From the NCBI GenBank assembly GCA_023439505.1, contig JAEXNR010000031.1:1-45277 (forward strand): a stretch of 45,277 bases of DNA, written 5' to 3'. A program made the translations under genes and the position numbers. The notes beneath the pieces are model-generated. The model saw only the letters and a list, made by a program, of their open reading frames with translations. It searched no databases and was not told where the DNA came from. The DNA comes from Bacillota bacterium (GTDB taxonomy: Bacteria; Bacillota; Clostridia; Lachnospirales; Lachnospiraceae). Below are positions 6,404 through 15,064 of this stretch, piece by piece (positions within the stretch are counted from its first letter, which is position 1; each line of letters begins with the position of its first letter).

Positions 6404-7285
6404 ATGAAAAATAAATCAAATATTAACAAAAGCACCTTACGGTTACCTGTGTTAGCCGTCGGCCTTCTATTATGCATGTTTATCGTCAGTCTGTTAATGG
6501 GTTCAAAGACCTGTTTTGCTGCGCAGTCAGGAAATGAATTGGAGGAAATTACAACCCTGGAAAAAGATAAGGTCTATGAATACGATTTAAACAGTGACGG
6601 TAAATCGGAGAAAATACAGTATAAGCTAACCTTAAATGATGAAAAATTTACAGTTACTTTCAAGCTGTATATTAATGATAAGCTGTGTATGTCCAGAAAG
6701 GATCATGGTTTTTCCTATACCCTTCAGCTTGTTGATTTGGATAAGAACGATAATTATCTGGATTTATACGGGTATGGAACCATGGAATCAGATTGTATCA
6801 GTTATTCCTTCTTTGCGAGGTATGATGAAAATAATCAATATCACGCGATAAAATTTAGTCCGAAAGAATTAACAAATAATTTTATTACAACTCGTTATTC
6901 CTTGGGAGCCTTAGACGGAGATGGTAAGTTTGATTTAATTATAGATACTCCTATATTCTCTGAGGCAATTGGCTGCTATATCTGCTATGTACCATTTCAA
7001 TTAAAGGATAATGTGATTTCTTGCGTTCCAGCGAAAACCTATGCTTTTAACAAGTCCTCCAAGGAATATCAGTATAAAGCAGCTAAAAGTTTCTCTGTAT
7101 ATGCTACAGTCGGTTCAAAGAAGGTGGTTTATACTGTAAAAAAAGGAGATATGGTTACCTTTAATTCACTGTATGTAACAAAATCAGGAAAAGCTTATTT
7201 TAGAATTGTAAATAATAAGGGAAAAACCGGCTGGATTAAATCAACACAGGAGAATATATTTGTAGAATATCCGGCTTGGGGTTGA
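6404..7285 (+). CDS. Exported protein with Asp-rich FG-GAP/VCBS-like repeats and an SH3-like end
   Basis: A 293-residue protein. Residues 1-40 are a signal peptide with a basic start, hydrophobic core (LAVGLLLCMFIVSLLMG) and cleavage near CFAA-Q. Three Asp-rich loops, DLNSDGKSEKI, DLDKNDNYLDL and ALDGDGKFDLI, at about residues 62, 113 and 172 look like the calcium-type loops of FG-GAP/VCBS repeats. Residues about 225-285 (FSVYATVGSKKVVYTVKKGD through GKTGWIK) read as a bacterial SH3 domain that could bind cell wall. It is a single-gene unit with its own promoter, convergent with the debris at 7376. The function may be envelope binding or sensing; no catalytic motif is seen. Confidence 0.8.
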   Translation: MKNKSNINKSTLRLPVLAVGLLLCMFIVSLLMGSKTCFAAQSGNELEEITTLEKDKVYEYDLNSDGKSEKIQYKLTLNDEKFTVTFKLYINDKLCMSRKDHGFSYTLQLVDLDKNDNYLDLYGYGTMESDCISYSFFARYDENNQYHAIKFSPKELTNNFITTRYSLGALDGDGKFDLIIDTPIFSEAIGCYICYVPFQLKDNVISCVPAKTYAFNKSSKEYQYKAAKSFSVYATVGSKKVVYTVKKGDMVTFNSLYVTKSGKAYFRIVNNKGKTGWIKSTQENIFVEYPAWG

Positions 7286-7315
7286 TGGATACTTTACCAC
7301 AATAATAGTTACCAA

Positions 7316-7361
7316 TCCCTATCAGAAATGATAACCTGATATTTATTATTTCTGATAGGGA
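7316..7361. repeat. Long inverted repeat after the exported protein gene
   Basis: TCCCTATCAGAAAT at 7316-7329 is perfectly complementary to ATTTCTGATAGGGA at 7348-7361. It starts about 30 bases after the stop at 7285. No T-run follows on either strand, so if it ends transcription it does so without the usual U-tract; it may instead stabilise the 3' end. Confidence 0.6.
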
Positions 7362-7375
7362 AAATATGTTTAGAA

Positions 7376-7599
7376 TTATTTCGAAGCAAAATCTAAATGC
7401 ATCATTTGTTGCTGCTTCCCTGTTTCATTTGGCCAAACGGGTGGAATGTAGGCATCTATCTGTTGAAACAGCTGGCATATGTGCTCCATCAGGAGAATTA
7501 ACAGCAAGCCATTCTTCATCATAAGGATAACCAACATAATTCCATAGACCAAAACTCATTTTATCATCTAGCGTTGGCACGCTGAACTCTTTTCTTGCC
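7376..7599 (-). pseudogene. VOC (glyoxalase-type) protein remnant with a frameshift
   Basis: One frame reads LWNYVGYPYDEEWLAVNSPD then GAHMP. After a shift near 7480 the next frame continues FQQIDAYIPPVWPNETGK and QQQMMHLDFAS before a stop at 7376-7378. This matches the second half of small VOC-superfamily proteins (GYPYDEEWxAVxSPDG...PPVWP...MHLDF), where His of MHLDF is a metal ligand. The first beta-alpha-beta module is absent. The gene is broken by both truncation and frameshift. Confidence 0.65.
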
Positions 7600-7604
7600 A
7601 TAAT

Positions 7605-7649
7605 ATGAGCCACCACATTTCTTAATGCCTTAATATGATTCCAAGGCAT
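7605..7649 (-). pseudogene. HepT/DUF86-like fragment
   Basis: Fifteen residues, MPWNHIKALRNVVAH, precede the VOC remnant in the same frame. The RNxxxH pattern with PW upstream is typical of HepT-type HEPN toxins (DUF86), where Arg and His form the RNase site. Only this piece remains, and it is fused to unrelated sequence, so no toxin can be made. The partner MntA-like nucleotidyltransferase is not present. Confidence 0.4.
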
Positions 7650-7677
7650 TTGTTATAAGTGTTTTTAAACTCTTCTG

Positions 7678-7725
7678 TTACCTAATACAAAGCATCGCCA
7701 CACCGATTATCCCTGCATCATTGTC
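7678..7725 (-). pseudogene. Possible C-terminal end of a ROK-family kinase
   Basis: The minus frame ending at 7678 reads DNDAGIIGVAMLCIR and stop. (N)DAGIIGAALL is the common end of ROK glucokinases and fructokinases. The preceding codons do not continue the family, so at most this is a stump. The stretch 7726-7917 between it and the YitT gene has an open minus frame (for example SLFRNIEDGDLIAIRLRDKY) that I do not recognise. Confidence 0.3.
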
Positions 7726-7917
7726 ACGTTATATAAAATGTCTACTATTGCCTCCGCATACTTATCCCTTAAGCGGATAGCAATCAGATCTCCATCTTCT
7801 ATATTTCTAAACAGAGAATCTCCGTCCTTTTCCGTAATAAGTATATTCTTAGCCACTGAAAACCTGTTCATCACTAAGGAAAATGCACTGGACTCTCAGG
7901 CATACTTACTTGTTGTA

Positions 7918-8751
7918 TTAATCCAGATCATATCCTCTCCCTAATAGGGAGGCACTTTGATTTGCATATACGAAGCTATCATCTTTCAATGATTTCACAT
8001 ATACCTTTAAACTTACCAGCTCATGCTTGCTGACAACTGTCTGAATCATCATCTTCTTCTTTACATTTGTTGTATCCATACCTTGTATGAAGGTCACACC
8101 ACGGTGTAGTTCCTTGCGGATAAAGTCTGTAATTTCAAGGTATTGATCCGACATGATGTTGACATTGTAAAATTTCTTTCCACCAATCATGATAAAATCA
8201 GTTACAAAACTTTGTACATAATTGCTCATAAAAGAATATATAATTAAGGTAAGGTCTCCATACAGCATGGAGGAAAAAATAATTGCCGAATTCAATACCA
8301 GAAAAAAACTTCCAATGGTCATACCTGTCTTTTCTTTCAAATATATACCAACAACTGCTTCCGGACCATTTGCCACACGCTGGCGCATGATAACGCCTAC
8401 AGCAATACCCATTATTACACCACCAGCTACAGAAGCTACGATAGCGTCTGTATGAAATTTTGGAATGAATTTCTCCACTATTCCTAAGTAAAAGGTAAAT
8501 AGAAAGTAACTGTAGGCAGCATAAAAAATCTGCTTACGATTATAAAAGAAAAATGCCCAAATAAACACTGGTAAAGCCATCATAATTAACATCATCTGCA
8601 TGTTCCATCCTGACAAATGATTAATTACCGTTGCCAGACCACCAAAACCGGTCGCTACCAGGCCATTTTCCAGTAGGATACTGTTAAATGCTACTGCTGC
8701 TATAAACTGGCACATAGCAATCCAAAGCATTTTTTTTATTGTCTCTCTCAT
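7918..8751 (-). CDS. YitT-family membrane protein (DUF161 plus DUF2179)
   Basis: A 277-residue protein with about five membrane segments at residues 10-28, 52-72, 76-96, 104-125 and 145-166. A cytoplasmic C-terminal domain (about 200-270) matches DUF2179, including VNIMSDQYLEITDFIRKEL and GVTFIQGMD. The conserved NG-V-GFGGLATVINHLSG stretch near the N-terminus is typical. A GGGGGAG site precedes the start. The family's biochemical role is not established; several members are thought to be transporters. It lies 129 bp after the ribulokinase gene on the same strand and may be a late gene of that unit. Confidence 0.88.
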   Translation of the reverse strand: MRETIKKMLWIAMCQFIAAVAFNSILLENGLVATGFGGLATVINHLSGWNMQMMLIMMALPVFIWAFFFYNRKQIFYAAYSYFLFTFYLGIVEKFIPKFHTDAIVASVAGGVIMGIAVGVIMRQRVANGPEAVVGIYLKEKTGMTIGSFFLVLNSAIIFSSMLYGDLTLIIYSFMSNYVQSFVTDFIMIGGKKFYNVNIMSDQYLEITDFIRKELHRGVTFIQGMDTTNVKKKMMIQTVVSKHELVSLKVYVKSLKDDSFVYANQSASLLGRGYDLD

Positions 8752-8880
8752 TGCTTTTCTCCCCCCATATAATCTAATTTCCCAGTTTCTTTTGTTTCAA
8801 TAACTATCATTACACTTCATCCCACCCAGATTGGCCCCAATAATACCACTCTCAGAATCTTCTACGGGCATCGTAACACT

Positions 8881-10560
8881 TTATTCTTTGGCCCTAATCA
8901 CATTATTTTTAATAACTTTGAGCCGTTTCATGACATCATTTCCACCTTTTCCAAAATAGTCATGCAAAATTTTATACTCTTTAAATAACATGTCATATCT
9001 TTTCACATCATCGTCGTTTGGCTTGAAGACCTTATCCTGTAACTTTGACATATGCTCAGAAGCTGATTCTATGGTGTCATAACCGCCTCTTGTTGCACCA
9101 GCAGCAACAGCTCCAAATAACGCTGCTCCAAGTGCAGGAGCCTGTTTTGAAGAAGAAATATGAATTTCCATGTTAGTCACATCCGCATAAATCTGCATCA
9201 TCATCTCATTCTTCTGTGCGATGCCTCCGGCGGCATAGAGTTCATTAATTGGAACACCACCTTCTTCGAAAGCCTCTATAATAATCCTAGTACCAAAAGC
9301 TGTTGCTTCGATTAAAGCACGATAGATCTCTTCTGCCTTTGTTTGTAATGTAGCACCTAACAGCATCCCGCTCAAATCAGCATCTGTTAAAATACTACGA
9401 TTTCCGTTCCACCAATCTAATACAATTAGCCCACTTTCTCCAGGAAGTTGCTTTTTCGCCTTTTCCTCGAGGAGCTGATGGACATTAATACCTTTACTTT
9501 CCGCTTCGACATAGTAATCACTTGGCACACAGTTTTTAACAAACCAGTCAAAATGGTCACCAACACAAGCTTGACCAGCCTCATATGCATAGTAACCGGG
9601 AACTACACCATCTTCTACTACTCCACCAACACCAGGGATAAAATGTTCTTCTTCACTCATCATGATATGACATGTGCTAGTACCCATAATCATAAGCATT
9701 TTTCCAGGATCAGTGATTTTAACAGCAGGCAACGCCACATGGGCATCTATGTTTGCCACTGCCACAGGTGTACCTTCTGCAAGTCCAGTTAATTCTGCGC
9801 TGCTCTTATTAAGATACCCTGCACAATCTGTTGTTGGATAAATATCGGATTTCAATTTATCTTCAACGAAGTTTGCCAACTTTGGATCTAATTCCGCAAA
9901 AAATTCCTTACTGGGGTAACCATCTTTCTTAGACCATACCGCTTTATAACCAGCTTGACATAAACTACGTTTTTCTTCTCCAATGAGCATCATAACAATC
10001 CAGTCACCTGCCTCTATAAAGCTATCCATCACTTGATAGATTTCCTCATCTTCATGGAGGATTTGCATCGCCTTAGGAACCACCCATTCTGAGGACATTC
10101 TACCGCCATAACGTTCCATAAAATTCTCTCCTCTGGAAGATGCGACTTCATTAAATAGATCTGCTTCTTTTTGGGCTGCATGATGCTTCCACAATTTGGC
10201 ATAAGCATGTGGTCTGTTTTTATATTCTTCCAAAAAGCACAATGGTGTACCGTTTTCATTTACAGGAAGTACTGTACAAGAAGTAAAGTCTACACCTATT
10301 CCGATTACTTGTTCTTTGGTAATCTTGCCCATTCTGAGTACTTCAGGTATTGCTGTTCTCATAACTTCCAAATAATCTTTTGGATGTTGTAAGGCTGTTT
10401 CATGAGCTAATCTTTGATTGGAATCAGGTAAATATTTGTCCATGATTCCATGTTTATACTCTACGGCATAGTAGCAGATTTCTTCACCGTTTTCAACATC
10501 TACCAATACTACTCGCCCAGATAATGTACCATAATCAATACCGAGGGTATATTTTTTCAT
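8881..10560 (-). CDS. araB: Ribulokinase (FGGY family)
   Basis: A 559-residue cytosolic kinase, the usual AraB length, phosphorylating L- or D-ribulose to ribulose 5-phosphate. The N-terminal FGGY ATPase fold starts GIDYGTLSGRVVLVD. The C-terminal half has MGTSTCHIM, EATAFGTRIIIEAF and the nucleotide-binding AAGGIAQKNEMMMQIYADV. The start at 10560 has AGGAG upstream; the longer open frame overlaps the SDR gene and is rejected. It is 34 bp downstream of the SDR, which could make ribulose from a pentitol, so pentitol use is as likely as arabinose use: no araA or araD is present in the window. Confidence 0.92.
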   Translation of the reverse strand: MKKYTLGIDYGTLSGRVVLVDVENGEEICYYAVEYKHGIMDKYLPDSNQRLAHETALQHPKDYLEVMRTAIPEVLRMGKITKEQVIGIGVDFTSCTVLPVNENGTPLCFLEEYKNRPHAYAKLWKHHAAQKEADLFNEVASSRGENFMERYGGRMSSEWVVPKAMQILHEDEEIYQVMDSFIEAGDWIVMMLIGEEKRSLCQAGYKAVWSKKDGYPSKEFFAELDPKLANFVEDKLKSDIYPTTDCAGYLNKSSAELTGLAEGTPVAVANIDAHVALPAVKITDPGKMLMIMGTSTCHIMMSEEEHFIPGVGGVVEDGVVPGYYAYEAGQACVGDHFDWFVKNCVPSDYYVEAESKGINVHQLLEEKAKKQLPGESGLIVLDWWNGNRSILTDADLSGMLLGATLQTKAEEIYRALIEATAFGTRIIIEAFEEGGVPINELYAAGGIAQKNEMMMQIYADVTNMEIHISSSKQAPALGAALFGAVAAGATRGGYDTIESASEHMSKLQDKVFKPNDDDVKRYDMLFKEYKILHDYFGKGGNDVMKRLKVIKNNVIRAKE

Positions 10561-10594
10561 CACTATTCTCCTCCATTCATTTGCCTCGTCACTT

Positions 10595-11371
10595 TTAGAA
10601 GCAGCTGAATGCTCCGTCAATAATAAAGTCAGATCCAGTAGTAAAGTCGCTGGTGTCACCTGCTAAATAGACAGCTATCGCCTGCAGTTCATCAGGACGG
10701 CCCATTCTACCAAGTGGTGCCATGTCATTCCACTTTTCAATTAAAGGTTTAAGACTTGGCGAATTGAGTGTAAGCTCTGTTCCGATGTATCCAGGGCTAA
10801 TGCTGTTGACTCTTACGCCTCGTTTTGCAAATTCAATTGCCATGGATTTAGTCAACTGTATAACACCAGCCTTTGATGCATTATATGAGCATTGAGGTTG
10901 AGGTACATTAACAATATGACCGGACATGGAGGCTGTATTTATAATAGAGCCACTTCCTTGACTTAACATAACTTTTGCAGCAGCCTGAGAGGTTAAGAAT
11001 ACACCTGTTAAATTGATATCGATCACTTTTTTAAACTGATCAATCGTCATTTCTTCAGCTGGAATGTTCATACAAATACCAGCGTTACAGAAGGCAACGT
11101 CTAGTCTACCAAACTCTTTCAAAATAGTTTCGATCATCTTATCCACATCTGCCTGATTCGTAACATCTGTTTTTATGGCAATGGTCTTAACACCAGTCAT
11201 TTCTGATATTTCTTGAGCTGCTTTTTTTGCTTCATCAATATCAACATCAACTATCACTACATGACTTCCCGCTTCAGCAATTGCGAAAGATATCGCCTTA
11301 CCAATACCTCTTGCGCCACCAGTTACAAATGACACCTTTCCATCTAATCGCATTCTCTCTATAATTCCCAT
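10595..11371 (-). CDS. Short-chain dehydrogenase, probably polyol (pentitol) dehydrogenase
   Basis: A 258-residue classical SDR. The NAD-binding TGGARGIG is at residues 17-24, CNAG at 95-98, and the catalytic set is S148, Y163 and K167 (YNASK). The acidic residue at the end of beta-2 (VDVD) favours NAD over NADP. The start at 11371 is chosen for its AAAGGAG site. Position immediately before ribulokinase suggests oxidation of arabinitol, ribitol or a similar polyol to ribulose, as in arabinitol dehydrogenase operons; sequence alone does not fix the substrate. Confidence 0.88.
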   Translation of the reverse strand: MGIIERMRLDGKVSFVTGGARGIGKAISFAIAEAGSHVVIVDVDIDEAKKAAQEISEMTGVKTIAIKTDVTNQADVDKMIETILKEFGRLDVAFCNAGICMNIPAEEMTIDQFKKVIDINLTGVFLTSQAAAKVMLSQGSGSIINTASMSGHIVNVPQPQCSYNASKAGVIQLTKSMAIEFAKRGVRVNSISPGYIGTELTLNSPSLKPLIEKWNDMAPLGRMGRPDELQAIAVYLAGDTSDFTTGSDFIIDGAFSCF

Positions 11372-11445
11372 AATATTGTCTCCTTTTGTCATAATATGTT
11401 TAACATCTATTTTTTTTCGTGAATATGCTAATGTTTAATATTCCG

Positions 11446-13380
11446 TTAGATCAAGTATGTCAGAGTAGTGGCACACATCATAGCGGTTACAATGAGAGCA
11501 AACGCAATACTGGAGATATAAGGATTACGTGTTTTCTTATAAATGATACGGTTTATTACGGTTGCAATCGGGAGGGTGGCTACCATGGGGTATACCCACA
11601 TTATCATGGTGCCCAATCCCCACGACAAATGATCGGTCGGTAAAAGCCCTGTTATAAAGAAATCGACGTAGAAGATGATGAGCAAAATAATTATGCCAAG
11701 GGTATTAAATATACACATTAGCAGGGTGTTGACCCATTCTTTCTTTCCAATTTTTATATAATTGAACACATTCATGGCAATTGAGTTGATCACATAAAAG
11801 AATACAAAGAATGGAATAAATTTAAACATCGTAATGAATTTGGCTGAATCAAAGGTCGTGAATATAAGGAATGCCCAACAGCGAAAATCAGTCGCAAAGA
11901 AGTAATTTGCAACGAACACGATGGAATATGTACAGATAGCCGCCAGTACTCCAAGTAGTATGGTCTTCCATATCTTATCTTTACTAAGAAAGACTCCTTG
12001 TTCATGCAGATTAAGACCATTTGCCTTAGCGTATTTACGGTAGTTCAGTCTCAAAATAAGCAAGGTAAACAGACCGGTGACGAATGACCACCATCCTAAC
12101 ACCCAGGGATGCCACTGATTGAACCATGCAGGCTGTAATACTTGAGCAAGTATCCAAACAATCGGAAATGAGATTGCAGAAAAAAGAGCGCTTAACACAA
12201 GACCCCACCACAACCATGTCTTACCCTTTCGATCAACCTCCGCTGGCAGCACCACATCCTGAGTCTGTAGTACGCCGAAAAATTTGGTTTCCAGCATTAC
12301 CAATATAAAATTCACAAGGAAAAGTAAAATGCCGATTACGCCAATCGTTTCAAAGAAAACCTTCAACGGCCAAATCTGCTTATCTGCCGCTAATGGAGTT
12401 GGCGCAGGCATAGCATTTTGGAAAAAATCGATGAAGTCACCCGTCACTTGTGTAGACTCATAGGCCCAGCAATGGATAACTTTCGGATTGTAAATAGCTC
12501 TTATTACATCCTTACCATCTATATTTTCTGTATAAATTGTATAGCTATCTCGCTTCTCAAGCCCAGTGGGGTCCTTGCCGAAGTTCAGGAAGGACTGAGC
12601 CTGCGGAGTATTGATAAAATCGCGCGGTGCTGTGAGTGTACCATCTGGATATTGAATCCGGTGGAAGGCCTCATCATACATTGCGGCTATGATACAAACA
12701 TTACGATCTCCATACAAGTTAGTAAAATTCGTGTCAGATCCATCAAGATACTGAGCATAATATTGAGTGTCAGTGTAGAACGCATCGTTGCATTCAAACA
12801 GTACAGAGGAAATCAACGGCTCATCCGCTTCGTTGTCCAGCATCACAGCTCTATTACAAGAGTACGCTCCATTCGAATGTCCTTCAATACCGATTTGGGT
12901 GGCATCGACATATGGCAGGGAAGCCAGCAGCTTGACACCGTCGTAAACACCATTAGCGCCATTGCCTTCATCCCACCAAGTGTTTTGTGGAAGGTTCTCT
13001 GAGTCTCCGTGACCATACATGTCAATGTCAAGGACAACATAGCCTCTGCGTGATAACTCGACATAATTCGGTGTCTGCACTTCTTTAGAATTTCCCCAGC
13101 CATGAACAACCACAACCGCAGGTGCGGGAGTTTCTTTCGTTGCGTTTTTTGGAATTAAGAGCTGGGCGCTCTGTATGTGGCCTGATGGCGTCTCCCAGTG
13201 CAGTTGCTTTACAGTAATCGAGCCCCCCCCTGATTTGACCAAGCTAGCCCCCGCCGCGCTGATAAGACAGATAAGCAGCGCTATGGCTAGCATAAAAGCA
13301 GGTTTTTTCAGTAAGTTAGCTATTATTTTTTTTGATGTTTTGCCAGACTCCCCCAGCATGTTCTCATTTTTCGATATCAT
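11446..13380 (-). CDS. Membrane-anchored alpha/beta hydrolase with C-terminal multi-span domain
   Basis: A 644-residue protein in two halves. One N-terminal membrane segment (about 28-47) precedes an extracytoplasmic alpha/beta-hydrolase domain (about 55-335) with oxyanion motif HGWGNS at 93-98, nucleophile S169 in GHSNG, an acidic MYDEAF stretch and a probable catalytic His in KVIHCW. Residues about 340-644 contain around seven membrane helices. The fold resembles dienelactone-hydrolase/esterase proteins, so deacylation of an oligosaccharide or envelope ester outside the membrane is possible. It sits 54 bp upstream of the SDR gene on the same strand. Substrate unknown. Confidence 0.78.
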   Translation of the reverse strand: MISKNENMLGESGKTSKKIIANLLKKPAFMLAIALLICLISAAGASLVKSGGGSITVKQLHWETPSGHIQSAQLLIPKNATKETPAPAVVVVHGWGNSKEVQTPNYVELSRRGYVVLDIDMYGHGDSENLPQNTWWDEGNGANGVYDGVKLLASLPYVDATQIGIEGHSNGAYSCNRAVMLDNEADEPLISSVLFECNDAFYTDTQYYAQYLDGSDTNFTNLYGDRNVCIIAAMYDEAFHRIQYPDGTLTAPRDFINTPQAQSFLNFGKDPTGLEKRDSYTIYTENIDGKDVIRAIYNPKVIHCWAYESTQVTGDFIDFFQNAMPAPTPLAADKQIWPLKVFFETIGVIGILLFLVNFILVMLETKFFGVLQTQDVVLPAEVDRKGKTWLWWGLVLSALFSAISFPIVWILAQVLQPAWFNQWHPWVLGWWSFVTGLFTLLILRLNYRKYAKANGLNLHEQGVFLSKDKIWKTILLGVLAAICTYSIVFVANYFFATDFRCWAFLIFTTFDSAKFITMFKFIPFFVFFYVINSIAMNVFNYIKIGKKEWVNTLLMCIFNTLGIIILLIIFYVDFFITGLLPTDHLSWGLGTMIMWVYPMVATLPIATVINRIIYKKTRNPYISSIAFALIVTAMMCATTLTYLI

Positions 13381-13426
13381 AATATATCTCCTCTTTCAAT
13401 AAATATTTAATTGTAGTAATCAGTGT

Positions 13427-13902
13427 TTAAGCTTCAACCGGTAATCTTACCAATCTTATTGTTGCTCTCATGCATTCCTGAATATCCTGTTCTCCCGGCA
13501 TAGCAGGGATGGCGCCGCGTTTGGTGGCGCACAATGCTCCGGATGCATTGGCATAAGTCAAAATTTCAATCATCTCAAGGTTATGAATATCTTCTAGTTA
13601 CTTTTTTCGTTTTGCAAGGCTAAAGCATAGCTCCGGTAAATGCGTCGCCTGATGTCAACAGCCATCCTGAGACCTCTGGCCTCAATCCCGTTCTTAATTA
13701 AAGTTTCTTTTAAAAGCCATCCAAAGGCATCATAGCCGACTTTACCGATAAAAGCGGATTTTCCTCCGTGCTTGCTGACCGCCGCGGCCACATTAGCCGG
13801 TGCGCCGCCCGGATTCTGTTCATACAACGTATTGCCCGCCTCACTTTTACCGCTGGGAGTAAAATCGATTAAAAGCTCTCCTAGAGATACTATATCAAAC
13901 AT
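13427..13902 (-). pseudogene. Fructokinase (PfkB family) with a large internal deletion
   Basis: The first piece (13902 down to 13594) starts MFDIVSLGELLIDFTPSGKS and carries the sugar-binding PGGAPANVAAAVSKHGGKS and GKVGYDAFG motifs of ScrK-type fructokinases. A second piece, in another frame (about 13590 to 13427), reads ILTYANASGALCATKRGAIP and AMPGEQDIQE, the family's C-terminal end. About half of the roughly 320-residue enzyme, including the GAGD catalytic region, is missing. It cannot be active. It lies 25 bp after the zinc dehydrogenase in the same direction, so it was probably part of that operon. Confidence 0.88.
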
Positions 13903-13927
13903 CTGTTACGTACTCCTTTCAAAAGAT

Positions 13928-14947
13928 TCAAGGCTTGATAATAATTTTGCCGCTTCTGCGGTAAGTATCGTCTGTAAAAACACGCTGAATATCAGATAGC
14001 GGTAACGTATCGGTAATCAAATCCTTGACGTTAATTTTCTTCGAGTTTAGCAGGTTTACCGCTCTCTGGTATGTATATGGATTGATAAAAGAGGCTTTGA
14101 TAGAAACTTCCCGTTTGAACAGGTCAAAAGGAGCCAGTGGAATTTGGCAAGCAGGATCGGTTAGACCAAAAAGCATAGCTGTTCCACCTTTGCCCGTATA
14201 TTGGATAGCGTCAACCATAGTGCTTTTCAATCCCACGCATTCAATGGTCACGTTTACGTGCTGTATCAATTGCTTTTTGAGTACGTCAGGTACATTTTCG
14301 GTTAAAGGATCAATTGTGATGTCGGCGCCAAGCTTCAGCCCAAGTACTCTTTTTTCTTTAATCGGTTCAACCAGAATCAGAGTGGAAGCGCCACTGATGC
14401 GTGCCAACTGAAGCATAATTTGTCCGATTGTCCCACCGCCAATGACCATGACGGTGTCTCCCGCTTTTATACCGCACAGATCAATACCATGCAGACAACA
14501 GGAGATCGGTTCAGCCATAGCGCCTTCCTCAAAAGACATTTCATCCCCCATTTTATAAACCTGCTTTTGGTTCACAGTGCAATATTCGGCAAATCCGCCG
14601 TCGGTTGTGGTGCCTATTCCTATCATATTCTCGCAAAAATATGCGCTGCCAGTTTTGCAGTAGTAACATTCTCCGCACATGTCATTAGGGTCTATACATA
14701 CTCTGTCTCCGGGATGAAACTCCGTGACTCCGGATCCCACGTCTTCGATAATACCGGAAAACTCATGCCCCAAAATGGTAGGTAGCGTACACTTTGCGGC
14801 ACCTTCTGCACCTGAAAAGATATGCAAATCGGTACCACATACCCCGCATGCCTTGACTTGAATTTTCACTTCATCTGGTCCCAACGATCTTGCTTTAGTC
14901 TCTTCCACCCGTAAATCTTTTACTCCGTAAAAAGTTGCTGCTTTCAT
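13928..14947 (-). CDS. Zinc-dependent medium-chain dehydrogenase (sorbitol/butanediol type)
   Basis: A 339-residue MDR-family enzyme. Catalytic zinc ligands C37 (CGVCGTD) and H61-E62 (GHEFSG) are present, as is the structural zinc site C91, C94, C97 and C105. The NAD fold follows with VIGGGTIGQ at about 178. The family oxidises secondary alcohols of polyols or diols to ketoses with NAD. AAGGAG precedes the start. Located between beta-mannosidase and the broken fructokinase, it might convert mannitol or sorbitol to fructose for that kinase; this is inference from position. Confidence 0.9.
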   Translation of the reverse strand: MKAATFYGVKDLRVEETKARSLGPDEVKIQVKACGVCGTDLHIFSGAEGAAKCTLPTILGHEFSGIIEDVGSGVTEFHPGDRVCIDPNDMCGECYYCKTGSAYFCENMIGIGTTTDGGFAEYCTVNQKQVYKMGDEMSFEEGAMAEPISCCLHGIDLCGIKAGDTVMVIGGGTIGQIMLQLARISGASTLILVEPIKEKRVLGLKLGADITIDPLTENVPDVLKKQLIQHVNVTIECVGLKSTMVDAIQYTGKGGTAMLFGLTDPACQIPLAPFDLFKREVSIKASFINPYTYQRAVNLLNSKKINVKDLITDTLPLSDIQRVFTDDTYRRSGKIIIKP

Positions 14948-15064
14948 ATCAAAATCTCCTTCTTAAAATTATAGATATAAAATACTCTTGTATTATCAAT
15001 CAATGTACCCATGAACGTTAAATTCTTTTTCATTTCACTCTTGATATATCACCAAACTGCTTAT

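Noticed and set aside
7316..7361. Classical intrinsic terminator
   Set aside because: The inverted repeat is perfect, but neither strand has a U-tract after it, so it is listed only as a repeat.
7726..7917. Open minus frame between the ROK-like end and the YitT gene
   Set aside because: Protein-like over about 50 residues but no start, no motif recognised; left as unassigned debris.
8803..8878. Minus frame MPVEDSESGIIGANLGGMKC between araB and the YitT gene
   Set aside because: Looks vaguely like a protein end but has no start, is only 25 residues and does not match a family with confidence.
9448..9792. 114-residue plus-strand ORF inside araB
   Set aside because: Complete shadow of a well-conserved gene on the other strand, no ribosome site, low-complexity Cys/His-rich translation.
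12418..13002. 194-residue plus-strand ORF inside the alpha/beta hydrolase gene
   Set aside because: Antisense to clear catalytic motifs of the hydrolase; composition is not protein-like and no start signals are present.
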